A stretch of DNA of 64,000 nt from assembly GCF_963662255.1 (NCBI RefSeq), contig NC_085047.1, positions 46,903,006-46,967,005 on the forward strand, given 5' to 3'. Numbering within the stretch: the stretch's first letter is position 1; each line of letters opens with the position of its first letter. Shown here piece by piece: positions 12,127 through 23,228 of the stretch. A program made the translations under genes and the position numbers. The DNA comes from Cinclus cinclus (lineage: Eukaryota > Chordata > Aves > Passeriformes > Cinclidae). The notes beneath the pieces were generated by a model. It did no database searches. It was given only the letters and a program-made list of their open reading frames with translations, and was not told where the DNA came from.

Positions 12127-15100
12127 CAAGGCAGGTACTATTTATAACATTTTCTGCAAATATTGCTTTATTTGGACAGTTTTTGGATGATTATTGCAAT
12201 TTTTAAAAAATAATTTCTGCATTACCAAGGTTTTGGCGTTCACATTTGATTTTAAATCCAAGGATATCTGTCAGTCTGATGCTACCGTTCATCACTTTCT
12301 TAAATCCACCTTACATGTAGTTTTAAAATTTTCCTAGCTATAACTCCACTGATAATAATTTGTTGTAACTTACATTCTGAAGAGATAGGACAGACTATGG
12401 TCCAATAAAAGCAAGCAACAAGAAGATGTAAGAAAAAATGCCAGAACTTATCTTTTGTACTTCTACATACACTTGATGGCCTAAAACTTAATCTGCCTTA
12501 TTCATCATCTTTATCCTCTACCCTTAGAAACAGGTTAGCCAAAACAAATAGTGAATGTTCTACAGAAGTGGGTTTAGAGATTAAAGTCATCTGTCCTGCC
12601 TTTTCCTGTGCATCCTTTACATTGCTGATACTGTACAAAACACAACTCTGTTGTCACAGAGGTAATAAATAATACCATGTGTTAGGCTTGTGAGTATGAA
12701 GTGAGAATTTATACTGTCCTTTATCAAATCAGAGAATGGCAAGATGTTTACTCATGAAGGTGTTTCATTTCTCCATACCTGGTCTTGCATCACCAATTAT
12801 GAAAGTAAAAATTACTGTTGTAGTTTTACACAAAAAGAGAAATTCTTCAAGAGCAAATTGAATGGAATTTTGTAGTCTTCAGAATCTGCCATATTTTCCC
12901 CACCACTCAAATGATTATGAATTATAAGTAGTTTTGCAGAGCTGTTAGCATTATTTTCTCAGCTCATCCAACGTTTTAACAAGTCTTATTATCTGTGATG
13001 AATCACATCTTTTATTCATATAGTTATAAATGCATTAAAGCTGTCAGGTATAATTTGCTGCTTTTTCTCCTTTAGCTTCAGCATGGTTTCTGAAAATAAG
13101 CTAAATTAATAACTAGAGAATCTAAGTTATGATCAAATTTTTTATATTTACCAGACTTGGATTTCAGATGGGATAACATTAAAAATGTGCTTGAAGAGGA
13201 AAGAGCAGAATTGCCAGTGGGCCTTGAATTAGCAACCTGAGAAGTATCTAAGAATGTTGTGATCAAGAGTGTCATGATGATGAGAGGAGGAAGAGGAATA
13301 TTGTTTGTCTTTAACTGTAGATTTTATATACTGCAAACTGAAATGAAGGTTAGAACCCCAGGCCAAAACTTCAATTCAGGGGAAAGACAGTTCTCTTTTT
13401 TGATTTTTCAGTGACTTGCAGTGTGCCTTTATAATGTAGCACTGCAACTCTGCCTACAAATCTCTAAATCTCTGTTAGAAGGGACATGCTGCTGTTGATG
13501 TGCATGTATGACCACTTGCCACTGTCCACGGTGTACCAGATGTAATCCCATGAGTTCTGCATCCACCTAATTTCTGCTGAATTCTGGATGAGATTTGTGC
13601 TTGGAAGGCTTCTGGATCAAGGTTTCATGTCAGGAAGTGCTGAACAAAAGGCCTGTTCAGACTAAATCCATCAGAAACCCAAAAAATGAACTATTTTCCT
13701 TTTCTTGTAGCTCATGTTGGTCTCCTCTGAGAGACTGTTAGTCTCCTCTGACTTGGTTCCCCAACTCTCTTAACCAGATTTGTAGCACAGATTGTGTTTT
13801 ATTTATCAATATATGGTAAGATAGCCTGTTATTTTGGGATTACATTAGCTGCATTTGTATTGTGGAGATTATTAATTCCTAAAGGTGCTGCCTTTTGTCT
13901 TTGTGTATGCAGTTTAAACTGAAGCAGAGTTTTTGTTTTTCCCAGGGACTCCTACAGACTTTCAGATACTTAAAATCTGAAGTATGCTTCTTTTTGGTCC
14001 ATCATCTGTTAAAGACTATTGGCTGTACTAAAACTGGCAAAAGAGTTAAGGATAAAAAAGAAACTTATTCCAGAGAACTAATATATCATAGAGGATTCCT
14101 TCCTCTCCTGAAGGTACGTAGACACTTACAAATCCCTGAGAATAACGGTCACACAAATAGAAAGAAAGAAAATTTTTTAAAATTACTGAAATTTTGCTTA
14201 ATATGTAAAAGCTTAATTAAAGGAAGAGTTTGAGGTTTGAGCATTTCTAGTGAGCACTTTGTGCTAAGGGGATTGTCTCTGTGTGGATGTGGTACATCAT
14301 TGACAGGACACAGTAAATCAACTGTTCATCTGGTTCTGTTGTAGCTCCAGCCCTCCACAGCTGAGAATGCTCATGTCATGAGTGGGAGGATATTAGCCCC
14401 TGGCATTTCAGAAGATGTCTGTGCTACAGTTCAGAGCCTTTGGTGCTGAAGGTAGTTTTGATAAAGAGGTTATGGCACAGGGGCCATAGCTGGTATGAAG
14501 ATACAGGGATCTCACTCTAGAATTCCATATTCTTTTAGTCTCTGTTTTATAGACTTAGTTCTTTAAGGAGTCTCATAGTTTGAGGATGACAAATTTAGTA
14601 AACAAAGTTGAAGAGGATCTTATTGTTACAGAAGAGCTTTTAGTGGATAGGTAGGAACACAATGAAATGTCATAATACCCACTGCAAAGTCTCTAGGCAT
14701 TATTCTTAAGAGCAAAATGCTAGAATTTTGTTCTAAATGCTCAGTGATTCAGACTTTGAGGGCACAGTACATGAGTAAGTATTTCTTGCTTTAGTCATCA
14801 AACAGCCACATTAAAGCATGACTAAGAAGAAGGACAAGGCAGCAGTGAAATGTGGAGCTGCTGAGATAGCTCCGTACTGAGGGCAGAACTGGAGATGAAA
14901 TCAAAGATGATTGAATTGAGTTGATTGCGCCTTGCTCAGAAAGTAAAGAAGCAGGGAAAGGTAAGAACCTTTCAATAATTATAAGGAATGAGAGCAAGAA
15001 AGCAAACTCCAGAAGACGAGAGGTAAAAACAGCTCACATGACACTGTAATCTCATAGCTTATGCTGTCAGCAAAAAGAGATTGGATGAGTTTCTGCAGAC

Positions 15101-16549
15101 TCAACAGTAATTGCAATGCAGCAGCAGTCAGTACTATTGAAATGCTGGAACTGATGGGAACCAACTAGGCTGTCGTGAATGGGAACAGACATCCTCCGAA
15201 GAGCATGAGACAGCATTCTGCAGCCTGAGAAATCCTTGCCTCTCAGTCTAAACTGGTGGTTTGTTTGGTGGACTGGGACCTGTATCTCTCATGAGATAGG
15301 AATTTTGCCTTTTCCTTCTTTAGTGTCTGTAGATACCCAGTTTGGTTCTCAGTGATGATAGAACAGTCTTCTTATTTGTAAATGCAGCCTAATGGATATG
15401 AATTTTCAGCAGTTACATGTATTCTAAATATCAGCATTAGGAGGAGCAATGATGCCTGCACTTGTGAATATTTTCAGTTAGTACAATGTCAGGAGCTTTT
15501 CCTATCCAGTGCAGTGTGAATTAATGTTTTGTAATGTTCTGGGCATAACTGACCTTGAGTTGAGCTGTTTATATTCCCCCTTGGAGAAAGACTGCTTAAG
15601 CTCATGCAGTTCTATACCATCAAGCAGTTGAAACTGGAGCCACTTGTGTAAATCTTCCCTCAGAAGGTTGCTGCTGAATATTTTTGGCCAGTGGACAGAA
15701 GTAGGATTTGTATTTGCAGCCTCACAAGGGTGGCTGAAGTCTTGAGGGTCAAAGCAGCCACAGTTAGCCCTAAGTCCCTAAACATACAATAGCTAAAAGC
15801 TATTGCCCACCTAAAAAGTGTAGGGGAGGAGTCAGACTGCTCTTTGTTTAATGGAAAAAGGAGCAGAATCTGTGATCTCTGATCTTAAATGCTGTTTAAA
15901 GATGTAAAAACTATATAATTTTACCTTATACTCAGGAATGGCTTATCTAAGGACTACTCTTCAAAGGAATTGCTGGGAAGGCCAGTTACAGGCAGAATTT
16001 GGTATTGAACTTTGAAATGTTCTTTGTCTTATGGTGTGTATTGCATGCTGTTGTGTTGCCTGCACCAGCTTTTCTTCTCAGTTTGCTTAAGAATCATGTG
16101 AATAAAAAGGTACATGAATTAAAAAAGTAGCATTCTTATTAGCCTTCTTGGCAGCTCATGTCTGTTCTCCATAATCTGCCAGAATTTACCCCTGCGACTA
16201 CCCAAATACTCTAAAAAAGATCATAGCTGTATATCCATGAAATAAGAAATCTTTAGTGATGTCTGTGTATCCTATGAAATAGGAAACCTGTAGTGATTAG
16301 TCTGGGTTGGCATAATTTTCAGAAGGGCTGAGGAGGTATATAGTGGTGGAAAGTGAGAATTTTAATTTTTCATGTGAAGAAGTGCCACAATTTAATGGAA
16401 GTGTGATCTCACTACAAAAATATGAGGCCAGGAATTTTAAACAGTGGAAGCTTAGCCTCCGGCACTGAAATCCTTATTCTTATTTAGGACATAAACAATT
16501 AAAGACATTGAGGAATTACAACAACCTCGTGCAACACTATAGATTTGGG
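12127..16549. other. Intergenic, no gene recognised
   Basis: AT-rich sequence without CpG islands. Short open frames on both strands (for example 13895-14233, plus) show no recognisable domains and carry no supporting splice context. I see nothing functional in it. Confidence 0.5.
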
Positions 16550-17256
16550 GCAGAGTGCCTGCAAAGATGCCTGGCAGAAAATGACCTGGGGGTTTTGGTC
16601 GAGGGCAGCTGAACATGATCCAGGGTATGCCCAGGAGGCCAAGAAGGCCATTGTCATCTTGGCCTGGATCAGCAGTGGTGTGGGCAGCAGGAGCAGGGCA
16701 GTGACCGTCCCCCTGTGCTGGGCACTGCTGAGGCCACAGCTCCAATCCTGTGCTCAGTTCTGGGCCCCTCACTGCAAGAAAGACATTGAGGGGCTGGAGC
16801 GTGTCCAGAGAAGGGCAACGGAGCTGGGGAAGGGTCTGGAGCACAAGTCCTGTGAGGAGCAGCTGAGGGAGCTGGGGGTGTTCAGCCTGGAGAAAAGGAG
16901 GCTCAGGGGGGACCTCATCACTCTACAGCTGCCTGAAAGGAGGGGGCAGCCAGGGGGGGTCAGCTTCTTCTGCCAGGTAACGAGTGACAGGGTGAAAGAG
17001 AACAGCCTCAAGTTGTTCTGTAGTAGGTTTAGACTGGATATTAGGAAAAATTTCTTCTTGGAAAGGGTTGTTAATCATTGGAACAGGCTGCCCCAGGAAG
17101 TTGTGGAGTCACCATCCCTGGAGGTACTTAAAATCATGTAGATGTGGTGCTTAGGGACGTGGTTTAGGGGTGGTGGATGTAGCAGTGCTGGGTTAATGAT
17201 TGGATTCAGTGATCTTAGGGTTCTATTCCAATCTAAACAATTACATGATTCTATGA
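16550..17256 (+). mobile_element. CR1 LINE, 3' portion about 0.7 kb
   Basis: The longest CR1 copy in the window. It contains the C-terminal end of the reverse-transcriptase ORF: LERVQRRATELGKGLEH, a LRELGVFSLEKRRLRGDLI block, then RFRLDIRKNFF and NRLPQEVVESPSLEVLK. The 3' tail follows and ends acatgattctatga at about 17256. The open frame at 16545-17141 is this LINE fragment, not a host gene. It lacks the upstream polymerase and endonuclease domains, so it is a dead 5'-truncated insertion. Confidence 0.92.
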
Positions 17257-20200
17257 AGAGATCTTAATGAACCTAATTTTCTCCAAGTATTTCCTGCAGT
17301 TCACTTGCTGAACACTCATGTAAAGCATCTTCAGAAGTTCTGAATGTAATTGGCTAAGAAGAGACACCAATGAACAGTTCTGAGAATCTTAGCCTTTCAG
17401 TCTTAATTTAGGCTCTATTTTTTTTAAATATTTGCTCTTATAAATGAATAATTTAAAGTTATTTCAGTAATGGAAGTTTTTTGAGTCTATTCTTGAAGAG
17501 AGACTCCTCTTGTGAAACATCCTTATTGAAAGGCTGACTCTTTTCAAAGCATGTTACCAGTATAGTTATTTTTTGAGTGTGTCATTTCTGTGTGTTATGA
17601 ACGACTGCTTGAGATCACTTTAAAAATCACTTAAAAGTTGCATAGAAGTCTTAAATAAAAAAGATTTATTTTTACCTTTCAGAAATGTTAAGAAATAAGG
17701 TTCATTCTCACTGTTAGTAGAAAGCTCTAATACCTCAACTTTTAAGTAGCTTTGAAGTCAAGTTTCAAAGTGAATTTGAAGCGTTTCATAGATTCTGCAC
17801 TATATAACCTTTGCTTAAACCAAAGGAAAATGGAAAATAGATTTGCTCTTGTCTGAATACTGTACAAAGATGCTTTAAATGACTAGACAAAAAATTATGA
17901 AAGCAGCATATGACCTAAATTGTAAAGAAAATATGGGGACTACTGGACCGAAATCTGCTTGTGGGAAAAAATTTAGTGACAAATCTACAGAGAGGGCTAT
18001 TCAAGATCATTTACCAAGCCCTCAGTCCTCACACTTGTACCGTTGAGAGTCACGTATTTTGAGCACCTGGACTGTAAACAGTCTTTCCAGAAACTCACTG
18101 CGTGACTCTGTAAATGCTTAAGCAGTTTTTGGATCTATAACTCATCTCCCTGTGCTTGATGTACCTAGGTTTTGCTTTCCTTTTTCCTTCTATGGTGACT
18201 TCCACAGCTTACTAATTATGTAAGCTGTGACTGAGAATGCCCCACAAATTCTGAGTGTTTGCAGTGATGAATTATAAAAGGATTTTTTACCTGAAGGAAT
18301 AAAAGACTCAAATTTGGTTGTTTTGCATTTATATAAATTGTCAAAGCTTCAGCAATGGAGTCGTGCTGTGGTATCTTACCTAAAGTGGGAGTTTGCTCCA
18401 TTTCTTTTTGAGGAGCAGGGTTTGCAGTGTCATCACCATCACTCCACTGGAAGACACAAGACACTAGAGAACATCTAGTCTAGACAAAGGAGCAAGCTTA
18501 CAAGCTTGGTATATCAGAGGTCTCCTTAGCAACCCCCACCAAGGCAGCAGAACCAAGTTCCTACATACAGAGCTGGAACACTCGGATGATTGCAAGAATA
18601 CAAGGTATGAATTCCAGAAAGTTCAAGAAAATTCCTTCTGCTTGTTCATATCAAGAGTTATACAAATAACGTAACATGAGGCTTGGCAAGATAATTTTCC
18701 TTCAGTTTTGTCATGTATTTCTTCACAATCCTGTGCCCCATTAAAAAAAGCAGGATACTTAATACTAGATGTCTGCCTGCTGTCTCAACATTTGCAAGCT
18801 TGGTTCTGTTGGCTGCAGTGCTACTGCAGTAAAGGCAAGGTAGTCACAGCCAATTTGTCCATATCTGCAGAGGTGAGTGCTCAATGCTTAGTTGTGCTAT
18901 AAAGTCAGTCCCTGAGAATCCCTGACAATAATTGCTATTCTGGTCCTCAAACCTAGAGCAATTTTTAATGCAGAGGAAGCACAGGAACCTCCCAGTTTAT
19001 TTCCCCATTGCCTGTCAGTGATTTCACTGCAATGCCTAGAAAAAGCAAAGTAGTTCAGGCAGCATCTATTTCTGGCGTGAAATCCTAGTTGTGGATTCCC
19101 AGTGCTGATGTGTTTTTCAGACCCTCTGATGAATTTCTAAGCTCTCTTAGAATAACAGCTTCTGAGAGGGGACTTAAATTCCTATGGCAGATTTCAGGTT
19201 TGCAGACTTTGATGAAGTCTAAACAACAGGGTGGGAAAGCTGTTTTTTGTCAAGAGCAGCTATGAAGGCAGAGAATAAAATTCTTGTTAGCAGAGAGCTT
19301 TTCATCTCCTTGACAGTTTTTTTTCTGAGAAATGAAGGGTAGGATATGGAAACCAGTATGAACTTTGAGGAGTGGGGGCAAAGGAATGGAGACCCTTTTG
19401 ATTCTGCTCCTCTGCAGGGAGGAGATATTCCAGCTAGGGATAAAGATACAGCCTCGTACTCAGAAGTGTGTTGGTGACCCTCATAAAAGCAGTGCCTTGA
19501 GATCCAGAAAAAGTCAGAGTCACATTGAGGGCTGTATAGTAGCTCAGAACCACTGTTGTAAGTTTCTTTTTCCTTCTGTGGAAAGCCTAAATCCACTTCT
19601 TTTAAAATTAGAAGAGACAGGTATTACCATTAACTTCCTTTGTAACAGTAAACATGGGTTGTAGTTGTTAATGACAAAGATTTGGAATAGAAAAACTCCT
19701 TATCTGAAATACCTTAGATACACATCACAGCCATTTCCAATTCTTCACCAGCAACTAGGACACTATATAAAATACTTTTGGTAGCTCACAACAGTATATT
19801 AAAAGATTACGCTGATGGCAGTTTGTACAGTTTGTGGCCCCTTTTCTTCCCCTTTCACCTTTTGCCCAGTTCCTTTATAAAGTTACTCTGACTGGGCAAA
19901 CAGAAATGGCTTTAACAGAAGATGGCAGTCCTCTGTGGGGAATGGCTTAGGAATCTTGCAGTCCCTTGGTTCCCCACAGCTACTGACTTCTCCAGAGCTT
20001 CTCCCCCTTTCCTCCCTGTACAAGATGGAAGGGTCTCCAGTCTTACTGTCAAAGCAGTAAGTTCAGGAGAAACAAGCAAGATCTTAGTCAGAGATACTTT
20101 TGTTTTGGCCAACCAAAAACAAAGCATTAGTATATATCCAGGATAGTTATTTAAAGCAAATGGTTATATTATTTTCTGTTCCTTCACATTACTGAATCAG

Positions 20201-21029
20201 AGTGCAGTTACATACTGTTGAGTTATTGGTGAAATAGCAACAGAATGATTAAGAAAATCATCAGGGAAAACCATGCAAAATATGTTAGTTATCAACAAAG
20301 TAATTGGATAGCATTTAAGCAGATGAAACAGACACAGGCATGCAAAGGATTGTAATAACTGTAGCAGAGAGTGGAGGTTTCCAAGTGACTGCATTCCAAA
20401 TGACCCAACTATATTCACTACAGCAAACAAAACTTTGTCTACAAAACTACCCTACCTCAAGAAATCACGAGAGGGGACGGTCACCACAGAGGTATCAGTG
20501 ATTCCCCAAAAATGGGAGATTTTAAGTGACAGTGAGAGTTAGAAAGCTTTAGAGAGGAAGAAAACAAATTCTGATTTCTGTTAGATGGCTAACAAGCTAT
20601 ATTTCATGAAAAGGATAACTTTTAAACCTGTTGTATTTCAGTGGTTACAACAACAATCAGCGTAAAAACGCAATATACAATACTGAAAATAATTTTTAAA
20701 TTGGGGAGGGAGAAAAAGTATAACATTTATTTGCAAAATGGGAAAAGTGATGAAGTCAAGCTGAAGTCTACAGGAAGAAAGTCATTGCCAGTTTTAAAAA
20801 GACATATGAATTTTCTAAAACATATGTAAAGCGAGAATTCCTAGTGTTACTGTAAGAACTTCTGTTAGATGGAGATAGTACACTAAAAATAATGTAGGAA
20901 AGGACTAGGTTTTTATTTATAAGGAACCAGGAAGGAAGAAGATGATGGAGATGGCAATACTGAAATATTTTCTAAACCATCATCAGAAAAGGAGAATTCT
21001 TAGTAAACACAGGCTAGACAACTTAACTG
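17257..21029. other. Intergenic, no gene recognised
   Basis: AT-rich sequence with only short, unsupported open frames on both strands. Overlapping opposite-strand frames occur near 19219-19664 and 19912-20146 and share no features with known families. No RNA gene or repeat was recognised. Confidence 0.5.
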
Positions 21030-22110
21030 AAATTACGATGTGTCAGAACACCCCACACGAGCACGGATGTCCTTCCTTTCCCAAACCCAGCCTCCAGCAC
21101 CACTTCCATCACACTCAGCTGTGGGCTGATGCGGGGCTGGCCTCCAGGTCTCTGCGTGGCCCGTGCCCAGCACTCCCTTGTCCTCAGCGACTGCTCCCTT
21201 CAGCAGCAGCGGGCACACGATGGGGTGCACAGCAGCTGGGGTGCACAGCCCCGCGCTCCCCTTCGGCTCCCCGTCCGTAGTTGTAGCAGCTGCGGGGTCA
21301 CGGCCAGCCACCAAACCGGCTGAAGGAATCGCAAAGACGAACGGTGTCTCTGACCGCCCGTGACGGTCTCGCTCGTCAGCTCTCCGTGCCGCTGGCTGGG
21401 GCCGTGGCGTCGGGTCGCTCTCTCCGCAGCCGGCTGAGCGGTGCTGGCGGCACGCCGGACAGGCGCTCTGCTCGGAACGCTGCTCCTGCCGCTCTGCCCA
21501 GCCGGGCTGCTCGGCTCCCGCAGCACAGCCCGGCCCCAGTGCCCGGCCCCGGCCCGTCCGCCGGTGCTGCTGGCGCCCTGCGGCGGGGCTGTCCCGGGGC
21601 TGAAGCAGCTCTCCGGCAGAGCGGGCCGGGGCCTGGCACGGCAGCGCCGGCCGGGGGCACGGCGGGGCCGCCCCGCTGGCTTCGCCCGCTAGAGGGCAAG
21701 AGAGCCCCGCACAAGAGCGGCTGCCCCTGCCCCGCAGCCCCCGGCCCGCCGCGCCCGACCCCTCCTGCCCAGTGGGGAATAGCCCCGGGCGGCCGCTGCA
21801 GGCCCGGGCTCGGGGCCGTTCGACGTGAAGTGTCCCGGGTGGCCGCGGTGTCGTGCAGGGAGAGGTAGGTAATCCCTTCCATCGGGAAAGCTCTCAAGGC
21901 CTTTGGCCGTTCCAGAAAGCGGGCATAGAGCCACCATGGAGCTGGCACGGACCTAATCCGTCGGAGGACGGCGCCCCGGGCTGCTGCTGTGCCTGCTCAC
22001 GGAGCGGTAAGTGGGGCACGCACCCACCCGAGCGGCACCTTCTCCCTGCCCGGCAAGGTGGCCGGGATCTGGCTGCTGGCTGCAGCTCCGGTCTAGCGCT
22101 GGTAAGTAGC
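21030..22110 (+). promoter_or_regulatory. Orphan CpG island, possible noncoding-transcript promoter
   Basis: An isolated GC- and CpG-rich block, densest at about 21380-21880, lies about 5.7 kb upstream of the FGF9 start codon. The mutually overlapping open frames on both strands (for example 21344-21868 plus, 21376-21948 minus) are what stop-poor GC-rich DNA gives, and none has a recognisable domain. On the plus strand several donor-like sites follow: gaggtaggt near 21863, gcg|gtaagt at 22007 and ctggtaagt near 22100. This suggests a possible noncoding first exon, an alternative FGF9 leader exon, or a regulatory island. Confidence 0.5.
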
Positions 22111-22658
22111 ATCCAGCTGATGGTCAAGCTATGTGCCTTGGTAGGTGTACGAAGGCCGCCTCATCTTTCAGGCAGTGAACTATCTACAGAGGAATGGTAT
22201 CAGCCAAAGGAAGAGCCTCCGGGATGCCCTGCAGCCTTCTGGCAAACCCTGCCGAGACTGCAGCTACAACCGAGCGCCGGCAGTATGGGAGCACGAAGGA
22301 GGCAGAAACCTCTGATGAAGCACCGCGTGTCCTTGGGCAGGGAAGGTGCACGAAGCAAAGCACTGGTCGTGGCAGAGGTTCTCACAATGAGCAGTTCTGT
22401 GAGCCTTGCCACACAAATTCCTTGCCATGTGGAGGCCTCTGTGGTCGCCTGCACATATGGCAGCCCAGGTTTCCTCCTCTTTTCTCCTTTCTATCAGTGG
22501 CACTTTGGCTCTTGAGCTGGAGGGACTTGCAATGTAGTGGACAATCAGTTAATTGCTAAGATCAGCAGATACAAGCTATGTACAAATAAACACATCACAG
22601 AAATTTCAAACATGGTTTGCACCTTTCATACTTACATCACCTTATCTACCTTCAAGTA

Positions 22659-23228
22659 TCACCAACAAGGACACGCGTTCAAGAAGACTGTGTAGACACC
22701 CGTGTCGATGCACCTGACTTTATCTGCTAATAGCGGTATTGCTTTTGTGTTCAAATTAAGATACCTTGAAAAAACGTGGAGCCTAGTAACTCCCTCCTTA
22801 GGATGATCACGAAGATTGTATTCTGCCAGTATTTGTTTATGTGAATCCACTAATTCCTGTACACTGCAAAATACCATGACGTCATGAAGAATCCATGTCA
22901 GATACCCCACTGTTGTGTATCTGCATGATAACGATGACAGGTGTTTTCTTGGAATTTTCCATCTAAACTGCATGTTTTAAACCACTCTAGTGTGAACATT
23001 TGATGAACTGGGAACATGCCCTTTCCTGCTGAATTCTGGAACTCTTATAGGAATCTTTTTGGTCATAAATGCTGCTATTTTTTCTGCAGTCTCTGAAGTG
23101 AGAAAGCAAATGCATTCCTCTAGTTTAAATGTTCTAAATTTGTAGACTTTTATTAATCCACTTAACCTGAATCGCATGGGTTTGTATTTTGTTTTGTTTT
23201 CACAAATGTTTTCTGTATTTACAATCAA
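22659..23228 (-). pseudogene. Immunoglobulin V-set-like (B7-family-like) coding remnant
   Basis: Two minus-strand open frames (22977-23228 and 22659-22973) are in the same frame, separated by one TAA at 22977-22979. The downstream part shows the spacing of an Ig V-set domain: a B-strand-like SLSC, a Trp ten residues later (GYLTW), and an F-strand-like DKVRCIDTGVYTVFL. In that last motif the expected Tyr-x-Cys reads Tyr-Thr-Val, so the disulfide cysteine is missing. The layout resembles B7-type V domains, but similarity is only by eye and I cannot name a parent gene. The in-frame stop and missing cysteine point to a decayed exon or processed fragment. A chance resemblance remains possible. Confidence 0.35.

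Noticed and set aside
16545..17141. 198-codon plus-strand frame as a host gene
   Set aside because: Its sequence is the C-terminal part of CR1 reverse transcriptase followed by the CR1 tail.
21344..21948. 174- and 190-codon frames in the orphan CpG island
   Set aside because: They overlap on opposite strands, are Pro/Ala/Gly/Arg-rich and show no domain, so composition explains them.
22877..22884. Perfect CRE palindrome TGACGTCA
   Set aside because: A single 8-base match inside the V-set-like remnant, without promoter context, is weak evidence.
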